Source: an uncultured bacterium (lineage in GTDB: Bacteria > Bacillota > Clostridia > Oscillospirales > Acutalibacteraceae). Taken from it: 39,878 nt of DNA. Where the stretch lies: NCBI GenBank assembly GCA_905215855.1, contig CAJMRT010000014.1:1-39878 (forward strand). Direction: 5' to 3'. The notes beneath the pieces were generated by a model, which was not told where the DNA came from, did no database searches, and worked only from the letters and a program-made list of their open reading frames with translations. Each line of letters starts with the position of its first letter. The stretch's first letter is position 1. The position numbers were made by a program, and so were the translations under genes. Below are positions 7,875 to 15,414 of this stretch, piece after piece.

Positions 7875-7917
7875 AAAAAAAGTCCCTTTCAACGCATTGT
7901 GCAAATTGAAAGGGACT
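7875..7917 (-). terminator. Terminator of pnp
   Basis: Perfect 12-bp stem AGTCCCTTTCAA (7881-7892) / TTGAAAGGGACT (7906-7917), followed leftward by a run of T on the minus strand (7875-7880). Confidence 0.88.
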
Positions 7918-7950
7918 GATTATATAAAATTATTTCAGATTTTAAAGAAA

Positions 7951-10170
7951 TTACTTTCTGTTGTTTCTGTTATAGCCGCCTCTGCGGTCATTGTGAGGTC
8001 TGCGCGGACGAGCTGCTCTTTCTGCATCAAGGTCATTTTCAGGAACAAGACCGTCAACATCGATGAGAACCTGACGACGGGAAAGGTTAAGTCTGCCCTT
8101 ATCGTCGATTTCCATTACCTTAACACGGATGATGTCACCAACATTAACAACATCTGTTACATTCTCTGTACGCTTAACATCAAGCTGAGAAATGTGAACA
8201 AGACCTTCTTTACCCGGAGCAATCTCAACGAAAGCACCGAAGTCCATAATGCGAGTAACCTTACCGAGGTACATTGCACCCGGCTCAGGATCAACAGCGA
8301 TTGTGTTGATGATTTCAATTGCACGCTTACACTTATCGGAATCAATACCCGAAACGAATACCTGTCCGAGCTCGCCATCTTCTTCGATATCAACCTTAAC
8401 TTCACATTCAGCCTGAATCTCCTTGATAACCTTACCGCTCTTACCGATAACTTCGCTGATTTTGTCAGCAGGAATTGTTGTTGTGAACATCTTAGGAGCA
8501 TATTTTGAGAGTTCTTCTCTCGGCTCTGCAATAGCCTTGAGCATTACTTCATCAAGGATGTAGTTACGAGCCTTGTGAGTCTTGGCAAGAGCCTCTTTAA
8601 CCATTTCAGGAGTAAGACCGCTGATTTTGAGGTCCATCTGAATAGCTGTGATACCATCGTGTGTACCTGCTACCTTAAAGTCCATAGCGCCGAAGAAGTC
8701 CTCAAGACCCTGAATATCAACCATTGTCATCCAACGGTCGCCCTCTGTGATAAGGCCGCAGGAAATACCTGCAACAGGAGCCTTAATCGGAACACCTGCG
8801 TCCATAAGAGCAAGAGTTGAACCGCAGATTGAACCCTGTGAAGTTGAACCGTTTGAAGAAAGAACTTCCGAAACAAGGCGGAGTGCATATGGGAACTCTT
8901 CAACTGAAGGAATTACAGGAACGAGAGCTCTCTCTGCAAGAGCACCGTGACCGATTTCTCTTCTGCCCGGACCACGGCTTGGCTTTGTTTCGCCAACTGA
9001 GTAGCTCGGGAAGTTATAGTGGTGGATATATCTCTTCTCTGTTTCGCCATCAATACCGTCAAGAAGCTGTTTGTCGGAAACAGGGCCGAGTGTAGCGATT
9101 GTGAGAACCTGAGTCTGTCCTCTTGTGAACATACCCGAACCGTGAACTCTCGGAATTACGCCAACCTCTGATGCGAGAGGACGGATATCGTCCATACCTC
9201 TGCCGTCAACACGCTTCTGCTCATCAAGCAACCAACGGCGAACGATGAACTTCTGTGTCTTGTAAAGGCACTCATCAATGAGAGCTTCGCTTTCAGGATA
9301 AATCTCGTCAAATTTTGCGTGAACTGCTTCATAAATAGGCTTGAGTCTTTCGTCACGAACTCTTTTATCATCTGTATCAAGAGCAACCTTAACATCTTCT
9401 TCTGCAAATGCTTTGATTGCTTCAAACATATCATGGTCAGGTTCAAGACTTGCAAACTCAAACTTTGGCTTGCCGATTTCAGACTTGATTTCCTCAATAA
9501 AGCTGATAATCTTCTGGTTAGCCTCGTGGCCTGCCATAATAGCGTTGTACATATCGTCATCAGATACGCAGTTAGCACCTGCCTCAATCATAGCAATTCT
9601 TGTGCTTGTTGAGGCAACTGTTGTTGCCATCTGAGAAACCTTTCTCTGCTCCTCTGTTGGGTTGATGATGTACTCACCGTCAATCATACCTACTGAACAA
9701 CCTGAGATAGGACCGTTCCACGGAACATCTGAAATTGAAATTGCAATTGAAGCACCAATCATAGCAACGATTTCAGGCTGACAATCAGGGTCAACGCTCA
9801 TTACTGTACAAACGATTGAAACATCATTTCTCATACTCTTATCGAAAAGAGGACGGATAGGACGGTCAATCACACGGCTTGTGAGGATAGCTTTTTCAGA
9901 AGGTCTGCCCTCTCTCTTGAGGTAAGAACCCGGGATTTTGCCTACTGCATACATTTTCTCTTCATAGTCAACTGAAAGCGGGAAGAAGTCAACGCCCTCT
10001 CTTGGCTTTTCAGATGCTGTAACAGCAACATGAACTGTTGTGTCACCGTAGTGAACAAGGCAAGCACCGTTTGCAAGCTGTGTCATCTTGCCTGTTTCAA
10101 CCTTTAAAGGTCTGCCGGCAAATTCTGTTTCAAATACTCTGTATTTGTCGAATGTCATAAGTCGATTCAT
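7951..10170 (-). CDS. pnp: Polyribonucleotide nucleotidyltransferase (PNPase)
   Basis: 739 aa. Phosphorolytic 3'-5' exoribonuclease of the degradosome. Two RNase PH-like cores separated by a helical domain; the second core shows FTRGQTQVLTIATLG, FPSYSVGE...RREIGHGALAERAL and MDFKVAGTHDGITAIQMD with the catalytic aspartates. The KH domain (IPADKISEVIGKSGKVIKEI) and S1 domain (GAMYLGKVTRIMDFGAFVEI) follow, then an Arg/Asn-rich tail. The start MNRLMTF has AAAGGA about ten bases upstream; the in-frame ATG four codons later has none. It lies downstream of rpsO, the usual bacterial rpsO-pnp pair, with a 226-base gap holding a GNRA-type hairpin. Confidence 0.98.
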   Translation of the reverse strand: MNRLMTFDKYRVFETEFAGRPLKVETGKMTQLANGACLVHYGDTTVHVAVTASEKPREGVDFFPLSVDYEEKMYAVGKIPGSYLKREGRPSEKAILTSRVIDRPIRPLFDKSMRNDVSIVCTVMSVDPDCQPEIVAMIGASIAISISDVPWNGPISGCSVGMIDGEYIINPTEEQRKVSQMATTVASTSTRIAMIEAGANCVSDDDMYNAIMAGHEANQKIISFIEEIKSEIGKPKFEFASLEPDHDMFEAIKAFAEEDVKVALDTDDKRVRDERLKPIYEAVHAKFDEIYPESEALIDECLYKTQKFIVRRWLLDEQKRVDGRGMDDIRPLASEVGVIPRVHGSGMFTRGQTQVLTIATLGPVSDKQLLDGIDGETEKRYIHHYNFPSYSVGETKPSRGPGRREIGHGALAERALVPVIPSVEEFPYALRLVSEVLSSNGSTSQGSICGSTLALMDAGVPIKAPVAGISCGLITEGDRWMTMVDIQGLEDFFGAMDFKVAGTHDGITAIQMDLKISGLTPEMVKEALAKTHKARNYILDEVMLKAIAEPREELSKYAPKMFTTTIPADKISEVIGKSGKVIKEIQAECEVKVDIEEDGELGQVFVSGIDSDKCKRAIEIINTIAVDPEPGAMYLGKVTRIMDFGAFVEIAPGKEGLVHISQLDVKRTENVTDVVNVGDIIRVKVMEIDDKGRLNLSRRQVLIDVDGLVPENDLDAERAARPRRPHNDRRGGYNRNNRK

Positions 10171-10360
10171 TTTCGTAAAATCCTTTCCGAAACATAAGTT
10201 TCACATTTTAAATAAAGTTCAAATTTATTCAAACGGGATTTTACGCCGATTTAGCAATAAAACCATTAAACAAAACTGACAAACACACAAAAGCATATGT
10301 TATTTAATCGTTTTACCGCTAAAAAACAGCAAATAAAAATCCCGCAGAAAATCGAATTTA

Positions 10361-10380
10361 GGGCAAGCTTTCGCTTGCCC
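10361..10380 (-). promoter_or_regulatory. Hairpin between rpsO and pnp, possible processing site or weak terminator
   Basis: On the minus strand GGGCAAGC-GAAA-GCTTGCCC: 8-bp stem closed by a GAAA tetraloop, only 16 bases after the rpsO stop. There is no U-run, so it is a better candidate for an RNA-stability or processing element than for a full terminator. In several bacteria the rpsO-pnp junction is cut by RNases; that it happens here is inference. Confidence 0.5.
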
Positions 10381-10396
10381 TTGTGTACTTAAAAAA

Positions 10397-10660
10397 TTAC
10401 TTACGGATACCGAGTCTTGCAATGATAGAACGATATCTTTCAATGTCTACCTTTGTGAGGTAAGCGAGAAGGCTTCTTCTCTGACCAACCATCTTGAGAA
10501 GACCTCTTCTGCTGTGGTGATCCTTCTTGTGAACCTTGAGGTGCTCGGTAAGGTCATTGATTCTCTTTGTAAGAAGAGCGATCTGAACCTCCGGAGAACC
10601 TGTGTCGCCTTCGTGAGTTGCGTACTCAGCCATGATAGCCTGCTTTTCTTCTTTAAGCAT
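10397..10660 (-). CDS. rpsO: 30S ribosomal protein S15
   Basis: 87 aa, primary binder of the central 16S rRNA domain. Typical S15 sequence: MLKEEKQAIMAEYATHEGDTGSPEVQIALLT, HLKVHKKDHHSRRGLLKMVGQRRSLLAYL. The ATG at 10660 is chosen because AAGGTGG sits eight bases upstream; the apparent GTG four codons earlier is inside that ribosome site. First gene of rpsO-pnp, with a promoter at 10764-10792 and a structured leader. Confidence 0.97.
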   Translation of the reverse strand: MLKEEKQAIMAEYATHEGDTGSPEVQIALLTKRINDLTEHLKVHKKDHHSRRGLLKMVGQRRSLLAYLTKVDIERYRSIIARLGIRK

Positions 10661-10675
10661 TAAAAATTCCACCTT

Positions 10676-10757
10676 TCAAAAATAGTCGCCAACATCTCAG
10701 GGCAGGGCTGTGAAAATCCGATAAACGGCATACTCCCTGTTCCGAGACACGGTCATC
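10676..10757 (-). promoter_or_regulatory. Structured rpsO leader, candidate S15 autoregulatory element
   Basis: The GC-rich leader can pair CAGGG (minus strand, 10735-10739) with CCCTG (10703-10707) around an inner CCG-TTTAT-CGG hairpin (10718-10728), with CTC/GAG closing pairs outside. S15 leaders in several phyla bind S15 to repress translation; whether this fold does so is inference. Confidence 0.35.
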
Positions 10758-10763
10758 TGTTTT

Positions 10764-10792
10764 ATATTATCACAATCAGAGTCAAAAGTAAA
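10764..10792 (-). promoter_or_regulatory. Promoter of rpsO-pnp
   Basis: Minus-strand TTTACT (10787-10792), 17-base spacer, TAATAT (10764-10769). Moderately good match. Confidence 0.5.
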
Positions 10793-10799
10793 GTGTTTT

Positions 10800-11192
10800 T
10801 TACAAAATCTTCTTTCCTTTTTCATTGTAAAGCATATCTATATATTCACAAATTTTCTTCTGATCTTCTTTTGACATTGAACGGTATCTTGCAATGATTG
10901 CTCTTTCGGAAAGAGTCAGTACATTGAGCGTCATATCGCCGTCAGCAACTCTTCTTTCAAAATAATCCCTGCTGTCAAGGATTGAATTATAATCTATTCC
11001 GAACATCTTCACGATTTTTCCGAGAAGCTCATGGCTTGGCTCAGAAACACCTGTTTCATATTTGGTATATGTTGTGCGGTTTATATTAAGAGCGTCAGCA
11101 ACCTGCTGTTGAGTCAGTCCGCACTGAATTCTGTAATAACGCATTCTTAGTCCGACCGATGCATCAATATTACTGCACTTTCTTTTTGGCAT
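10800..11192 (-). CDS. XRE-family helix-turn-helix regulator
   Basis: 130 aa from the ATG at 11192. The N-terminal Cro/CI-type HTH is clear: LRMRYYRIQCGLTQQQVADAL followed by INRTTYTKYETGVSEPS; the C-terminal part (about 75-130) is helical and charged, with no recognisable sensor domain. AGGA lies ten bases before the ATG; an in-frame GTG three codons upstream is too close to the ribosome site. A TATAAT element and repeated TATAGTA words lie upstream (11223-11253), possibly an autoregulatory site. Target genes are unknown. Confidence 0.85.
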   Translation of the reverse strand: MPKRKCSNIDASVGLRMRYYRIQCGLTQQQVADALNINRTTYTKYETGVSEPSHELLGKIVKMFGIDYNSILDSRDYFERRVADGDMTLNVLTLSERAIIARYRSMSKEDQKKICEYIDMLYNEKGKKIL

Positions 11193-11614
11193 CTGCTGCA
11201 CATCCTATCACAAAGTATTTCCGCTATAGTATATATTGTGTTACAATTATAGTACTTTTAATTTTATTATTCTACAAATGTGATAACACTTCACCAGACA
11301 AAAAATGTCACTTTTTTTGTGCAAAATTCTGTATTTTATATAATGAAAGTATAAAATCATTTTATTTGCTCTTTTTTAAAGACTGCTGTCAGTCAAAAAA
11401 CTAAATCAAGTTTAACTTTTATCACCTACTTTTTACTAATTGCTATTGAAATATCGGAATAATTGGTGTATAATCGTGTAGTCGAATTTTTGTTATGCAA
11501 AGACATAATAGTACTGCATTAGCATTATATTATGAAAAGAAAGCAATGTTTGTATTGCTCACACTGCCTTACATATTATATGTTAAACAGTATTCGTATT
11601 AAAAAATAAAATAT
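11193..11614. other. Divergent intergenic region between the XRE gene and tRNA-Thr
   Basis: Holds the leftward regulator promoter region with an imperfect palindrome ATTGTGTTACAAT (11235-11247) flanked by direct repeats TATAGTA, and the rightward promoter at 11446-11474. No gene with a ribosome site is seen. Confidence 0.45.
11446..11474 (+). promoter_or_regulatory. Promoter upstream of tRNA-Thr
   Basis: TTGAAA (11446-11451), 17-base spacer, TATAAT (11469-11474): near consensus. About 140 bases before the tRNA; a weaker TTGCTC/TATATG pair is closer, so the exact start for the tRNA is uncertain. Confidence 0.65.
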
Positions 11615-11690
11615 GCTGGAGTAGCGCAGTTGGTAGCGCAACTGATTCGTAATCAGTAGGTCGAGGGTTCAAGTCCCTTCTTCAGCTCCA
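11615..11690 (+). tRNA. tRNA-Thr (anticodon CGU)
   Basis: 76 nt with encoded CCA. Acceptor GCTGGAG pairs with CTTCAGC (one G-U); D-arm GCGC...GCGC; anticodon stem ACTGA/TCAGT with loop TTCGTAA, anticodon CGU reading ACG; T-arm GAGGG TTCAAGT CCCTT (one G-T pair). Canonical cloverleaf. Followed directly by a strong terminator. Confidence 0.97.
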
Positions 11691-11694
11691 TAAC

Positions 11695-11741
11695 AAAAAC
11701 CGCATCAGAAAGCCGTTTTTAGGCTATTTGGTGCGGTTTTT
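11695..11741 (+). terminator. Terminator of tRNA-Thr
   Basis: Outer stem AAAAACCGCA / TGCGGTTTTT (11695-11704, 11732-11741) and inner AGCC/GGCT, ending in a T-run. Confidence 0.88.
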
Positions 11742-11820
11742 ATTTGCTTATTTTTACCGTAAAATATTGCGAAATATCGCATAATATTGCTTAAATTGTT
11801 AGTCAAAAAACTTCTGCAAA

Positions 11821-11849
11821 AAAGCACCCTGCGTTATGTAAGGTGCTTT
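11821..11849 (-). terminator. Terminator of the DUF624 gene
   Basis: AAAGCACC (11821-11828) / GGTGCTTT (11842-11849); on the minus strand the stem is followed by TTTTTTGCAG. Located 17 bases after the stop. Confidence 0.8.
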
Positions 11850-11866
11850 ACTTTGATAAGTCAACA

Positions 11867-12727
11867 TTATTCTGTTATATCAGTTTTAGCAGGATTTTTA
11901 ATCATTCTGCCGTTGACGAAGATGTAGTCATCATCGGAGTTTGCGTTTTCTACAGCTTCGGTTTCACGCTGTTCTTCTTCCTCGGTGAGGACATACTGCA
12001 CATTATCGCCTGTAAAGTAGCCTACAGATTCCTGCACGCCTTTTGAGATTACGGAAACTATTATATAGGTTGCAGTCAGCGGATAGAAAATTACCGAAAG
12101 AGTGATTGCCAAAACAAGCATTGCACCTTTTGAATAGATTACTGCGAGGAATACTGCGAATGAAACTATGCCGACAAGGACAAGTGCAACTATATTGCGA
12201 AGAATTTTTCCGAATATTAGGAGAAGTGAATTCTTGTAGATGTCACGAAGTCTGAGTTCATATGTAATAGTCAGAAGCGGAACATAGAACAGCATTATGA
12301 GCATTGCAATTGAGAACACTATATATATGGTAAAGACAGAGCCGTAAACCACATCGATTTGAGCGAGTGTTCCGTAGTAGAGGATTGCAAAGAATGAGCA
12401 AGCTACAATGAGGTAGGCTATAAATCCGTTGAAAATTGATTTCTTCAGATTTTCACGAAATGCCTGCACAAATGTCTTAAAAACATTGACATCTTCTTTT
12501 TCAACGGAGATTTTGCGAATTACCATTACAAGACCTGAATAAAATGGCATTGCAGGAATTATTCCCAAGCTCCACAATATTACATTGTTAAATCCCGACA
12601 AAAAGCTAATGAGGATAAATATTCCGGAAAATACGGCAAACGGAATTGAGTACATCAGTCCCGCAAATAACAGCTTAGGAAATCGGGTAAAAAATCGTGC
12701 AAGGGATGATTGATTAAAATTTTTCAT
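11867..12727 (-). CDS. DUF624 (YesL-like) membrane protein
   Basis: 286 aa with about six hydrophobic helices (roughly 20-45, 47-68, 100-122, 130-155, 170-215, and a stretch to 230) and an acidic cytoplasmic C-terminal tail (EEEEQRETE...). The N-terminal 'FTRFPKLLFAGLMYSIPF' and 'LWSLGIIPAMPFYSGLVMVIRKI' match the DUF624/YesL group as I know it, which occurs beside sugar ABC transporters in Firmicutes. It is divergent from such a transporter here. The ribosome site (AAGG) is about 14 bases from the ATG, so initiation is weak. Longer than the roughly 210-aa Bacillus YesL because of the tail. Function unknown. Confidence 0.75.
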   Translation of the reverse strand: MKNFNQSSLARFFTRFPKLLFAGLMYSIPFAVFSGIFILISFLSGFNNVILWSLGIIPAMPFYSGLVMVIRKISVEKEDVNVFKTFVQAFRENLKKSIFNGFIAYLIVACSFFAILYYGTLAQIDVVYGSVFTIYIVFSIAMLIMLFYVPLLTITYELRLRDIYKNSLLLIFGKILRNIVALVLVGIVSFAVFLAVIYSKGAMLVLAITLSVIFYPLTATYIIVSVISKGVQESVGYFTGDNVQYVLTEEEEQRETEAVENANSDDDYIFVNGRMIKNPAKTDITE

Positions 12728-12766
12728 AATTGCTGAATTAACCTTCTTAAAAACAAATTTGACATA

Positions 12767-12796
12767 ATTTTAGCACAAAGCGCTTGTCATTTTCAA
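12767..12796 (-). promoter_or_regulatory. DUF624 promoter with AAGCGCTT in its spacer
   Basis: Minus-strand TTGAAA (12791-12796), 18-base spacer, TAAAAT (12767-12772). The spacer contains the palindrome AAGCGCTT (12778-12785), the core seen in LacI/CcpA-type operators, though a full cre consensus is not met. Confidence 0.6.
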
Positions 12797-12817
12797 TAGA
12801 ATGACCATATTTGACAG

Positions 12818-12833
12818 GTTACAATATTGTAAC
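12818..12833. promoter_or_regulatory. Perfect 16-bp palindrome, candidate operator
   Basis: GTTACAATATTGTAAC is exactly self-complementary and sits between the divergent DUF624 and sugar-transporter promoters. Likely a dimeric regulator site; the regulator is not known. Confidence 0.5.
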
Positions 12834-12854
12834 TTTAATGTTACTCTAATATTT

Positions 12855-12889
12855 CTTATTTGACAAATAAGTCACAAAACTCAGATAAT
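12855..12889 (+). promoter_or_regulatory. Promoter overlapped by a 17-bp palindromic operator
   Basis: TTGACA (12860-12865), 18-base spacer, GATAAT (12884-12889). The -35 lies inside the perfect odd-centred palindrome CTTATTTGACAAATAAG (12855-12871), so a bound dimer would block the promoter. Distal promoter candidate for the transporter operon. Confidence 0.5.
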
Positions 12890-12978
12890 ATGCGGTTGTT
12901 TTTTGTTTGATTTTGAAATTACATTTGGTCAATACCTTCGTTTTAACTAATCACAAAGAAAATTTTTAAAAAAATCTA

Positions 12979-13007
12979 TTGTATTTTCATAAATAGTGTG
13001 TTATGAT
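12979..13007 (+). promoter_or_regulatory. Proximal promoter of the sugar transporter operon
   Basis: TTGTAT (12979-12984), 17-base spacer, TATGAT (13002-13007). A transcript starting near 13014 would begin directly with the hairpin at 13018-13043. Confidence 0.6.
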
Positions 13008-13017
13008 TGTGGCAACA

Positions 13018-13067
13018 GAGAGAACAAAGAATGTTGTTCTCTCGCCAATATCCGGGTTTAGCGGATA
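13018..13067 (+). promoter_or_regulatory. Two inverted repeats at the start of the transporter leader
   Basis: GAGAGAACAA (13018-13027) / TTGTTCTCTC (13034-13043), 10-bp stem with 6-base loop, then TATCCG (13049-13054) / CGGATA (13062-13067). Either 5' stabilising mRNA hairpins or a repressor operator just after the start site. Confidence 0.5.
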
Positions 13068-13093
13068 AATATTTTTTAATTAAGGTGAAAGCT

Positions 13094-14449
13094 ATGAAAA
13101 AATCAACATTCAAAAGAGCTGCAGCTCTTGCAGTTGCAGGTATGATGACTGCTACTGCTCTTGCAGGCTGCGGCGGTTCTTCATCATCAGGTTCATCAAA
13201 AGATGATTCAAGTGCAGCAGGCAACGCAAAAAACGGTAAAGTTTACTACCTTAACTTTAAGCCTGAGCAGGACAAGGACTGGCAGGCTCTTGCTAAGAAG
13301 TACAAGGACGAAACAGGTGTTGAGGTAACTGTTAAGACAGCTGCCGAGGGTACTTATGAGTCAACACTTACAGCAGAGATGGACAAGGACAACGCTCCTA
13401 CACTCTTCCAGGTTAACGGTCCTGTAGGTCTTGCTAACTGGAAAGACTATTGTGCAGACCTCAGCTCATCAGAAATTTATAATCAGCTTACTTCAAAGGA
13501 TTATGCACTTGAAGAGGACGGCAAGGTTTACGGTATTGCTTATGTAATTGAAACATACGGCATTATCTACAACAAGACTCTTCTCCAGAAGTATTGCGAT
13601 TCTGACTTTGCTTCGGTTAAGAAAATTGAGGACATCAACAGCTTTGAGAAGTTAAAGACTGTTGCCGATGAAATCCAGAAGAATAAGGATAAACTCGGCG
13701 TTAAGGGTGCGTTCACATCAGCAGGTATGGATTCTTCATCTGACTGGAGATTCAAAACTCACCTTGCTAACCTTCCTATCTACTTTGAGTACAAGGATAA
13801 GAACATCAAATCAACAGACGCTATCGAGGGTAAATACCTTGAAAACTATAAGAACATCTGGGATCTCTACATCACAGATTCAACATGTAAGCCTGCAGAC
13901 CTCGCAAGCAAGAAGGGTACAGACGCTGAAACTGAGTTCACATCAGGCGAGGCAGTATTCTTCCAGAACGGCAGCTGGGAATATTCAACAGTTACAAAAG
14001 CCGGTATGAAGGACGACGAACTCGGCATGCTCCCGATTTACATCGGCGTAGGCGATGAAGCTAATCAGGGTCTTTGCACAGGTTCAGAGAACTACTGGTG
14101 TGTAAACAACAAGGCAAGTGCTGACGATCAGGCAGCTACTCTTGAATTCTTGAACTGGTGTGTAACAAACGAAACAGGTACATCTGCTCTTGCTGACGAT
14201 ATGGGATTTGTAATTCCTTTCAAGAATGCTAAGGAAGCAACCAATGTATTTGTTAAGATTGATAACGAACTCACAGCAGCAGGCAAAACTCCTGTAAGCT
14301 GGAACTTCACAACAATGCCAAGTGAAGATTGGAAAAACGGTGTTGGCACAGCTCTTACACAGTATGCGGCAGGCACAGGCGACTGGGATGCTGTTAAGAC
14401 TGCATTCGTACAAGGCTGGAAAACAGAATATGCAAAGGCTAACGGCTGA
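13094..14449 (+). CDS. CUT1-type sugar ABC transporter substrate-binding lipoprotein
   Basis: 451 aa lipoprotein (lipobox ALAGC, Cys26; Ser/Gly-rich tether). The mature part follows the extracellular solute-binding family 1 pattern: NFKPEQDKDWQALAKKYKDETGVEV, APTLFQVNG, KVYGIAYVIETYGIIYNK, and FTSGEAVFFQNGSWEY. It captures an oligosaccharide outside the membrane for the two permeases encoded next. The ATG at 13094 has AAGGTGA five bases upstream and begins a classic MKK signal. The coding region prefers abundant-protein codons. The sugar cannot be read from sequence; starch-related enzymes 17-20 kb away make a malto-oligosaccharide possible but unproven. Confidence 0.9.
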   Translation: MKKSTFKRAAALAVAGMMTATALAGCGGSSSSGSSKDDSSAAGNAKNGKVYYLNFKPEQDKDWQALAKKYKDETGVEVTVKTAAEGTYESTLTAEMDKDNAPTLFQVNGPVGLANWKDYCADLSSSEIYNQLTSKDYALEEDGKVYGIAYVIETYGIIYNKTLLQKYCDSDFASVKKIEDINSFEKLKTVADEIQKNKDKLGVKGAFTSAGMDSSSDWRFKTHLANLPIYFEYKDKNIKSTDAIEGKYLENYKNIWDLYITDSTCKPADLASKKGTDAETEFTSGEAVFFQNGSWEYSTVTKAGMKDDELGMLPIYIGVGDEANQGLCTGSENYWCVNNKASADDQAATLEFLNWCVTNETGTSALADDMGFVIPFKNAKEATNVFVKIDNELTAAGKTPVSWNFTTMPSEDWKNGVGTALTQYAAGTGDWDAVKTAFVQGWKTEYAKANG

Positions 14450-14485
14450 TTGTAAAATTTCTGTTTTAATTTAACAGGTTCGGTA

Positions 14486-14507
14486 GGGGGGCGGCATTCC
14501 GCCCCCC
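14486..14507 (+). terminator. Intercistronic attenuator hairpin
   Basis: GGGGGGCGG-CATT-CCGCCCCCC, a 9-bp all-GC stem followed by TTTCTT, between the binding-protein gene and the first permease gene. It should let a fraction of transcripts stop, giving more binding protein than permease, and protect the 3' end. Confidence 0.75.
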
Positions 14508-14535
14508 TTTCTTATGAACGGAAAGGCAAAATATT

Positions 14536-15414
14536 ATGTTTAGAAAACCTAAAAGAAAAATTTATTTTCTGATATTTGTTCTTCCCACTCTGGCTGCTTT
14601 CCTTATAGGTTTTGTATATCCGTTCTTTAACGGCATTTACCTTTCATTCTGTAAATTCAGAACAACAAGCGATGCAGTATTCATCGGGTTCGGAAACTAT
14701 GTCAAGGCCTTTCAGAATGAGGGCTTTTTACATTCATTCTGGTTCACAGTTGTGTTTGTTATAGTATCTGTTATACTCATTAACCTCATTGCGTTTTTTG
14801 TGGCGTATGCACTCACTCTCGGAATCAGGGGTTCAAATGTATTCAGAACTGTTTTCTTTGTTCCTAACCTTGTAGGCGGTATCATTCTCGGCTACATCTG
14901 GCAGTACATTTTTAACGGTATTCTTCAGTATTACGGAACAAACCTTGCGCTTAACGCAAACTACGGCTTCTGGGGACTTGTAATTCTTATGTGCTGGCAA
15001 CAGGCAGGTTATATGATGATTATTTACATTGCCGGTTTCCAGAGCGTGCCTCATGATCTTTATGAGGCAGCTAAAATTGACGGTGCAGGCAAAAGGCAGC
15101 TGCTTACAAATGTAACATTGCCGATGATGATGCCTTCCATCACAATCTGCACATTCCTTACACTTACAAACTCATTTAAGCTGTTCGACCAGAACCTTGC
15201 ACTCACAGGCGGTGCTCCCGGTATTGTGTCACAGGGAAGCGGTACAATGGTTTATCAGACAGAAATGATGGCTCTCAACATTTACAATACATTCTATGCA
15301 AACCAGAATTCTCGTGGCGTAGGTCAGGCTGAGGGCGTTATCTTCTTCGTAATTGTTGTTATCATTGCCCTTATTCAGCTTTACTTCACAAGAAGAAAGG
15401 AGGTTCAGCAGTAA
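14536..15414 (+). CDS. Sugar ABC transporter permease, MalF/LacF type
   Basis: 292 aa with six hydrophobic helices; the N-terminal MFRKPKRKIYFLIFVLPTLAAF is typical of CUT1 first permeases. The EAA loop that docks the ATPase is visible: EAAKIDGAGKRQLLTNVTLP. GGAAAGG precedes the ATG. Its stop overlaps the next start by one base (TAATG). Forms a heterodimeric channel with the following permease. No MalK/MsmX-type ATPase gene is in the operon, so the transporter probably shares an ATPase encoded elsewhere, as known for several Firmicute CUT1 systems. Confidence 0.93.
   Translation: MFRKPKRKIYFLIFVLPTLAAFLIGFVYPFFNGIYLSFCKFRTTSDAVFIGFGNYVKAFQNEGFLHSFWFTVVFVIVSVILINLIAFFVAYALTLGIRGSNVFRTVFFVPNLVGGIILGYIWQYIFNGILQYYGTNLALNANYGFWGLVILMCWQQAGYMMIIYIAGFQSVPHDLYEAAKIDGAGKRQLLTNVTLPMMMPSITICTFLTLTNSFKLFDQNLALTGGAPGIVSQGSGTMVYQTEMMALNIYNTFYANQNSRGVGQAEGVIFFVIVVIIALIQLYFTRRKEVQQ

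Larger units (their letters stand above)
7590..7950. other. Intergenic stretch between fprA and pnp
   Basis: Contains the fprA promoter at the left and the pnp terminator at 7881-7917. Between them (about 7840-7875) are repeated AT-rich words TTTCAATTTTC. No gene seen; the reading frame that runs from here into pnp on the plus strand is an antisense shadow. Confidence 0.5.

Noticed and set aside
7798..8508. 236-codon rightward frame antisense to the 3' end of pnp
   Set aside because: It covers the conserved KH/S1 region of pnp on the other strand, has no ribosome site, and its composition mirrors pnp codons.
9156..9587. 143-codon frame inside pnp on the same strand
   Set aside because: Out-of-frame shadow of pnp without ribosome site or recognisable protein features.
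11495..11602. 35-codon frame between the promoter and tRNA-Thr
   Set aside because: An ATG and hydrophobic stretch are present, but no ribosome site lies upstream and the region is simply the tRNA leader.
12773..12790. Catabolite-responsive (cre) site at AAGCGCTT
   Set aside because: The core fits, but the right-hand WCA of the cre consensus is absent, so CcpA binding is not claimed; only a LacI-type palindrome is noted.
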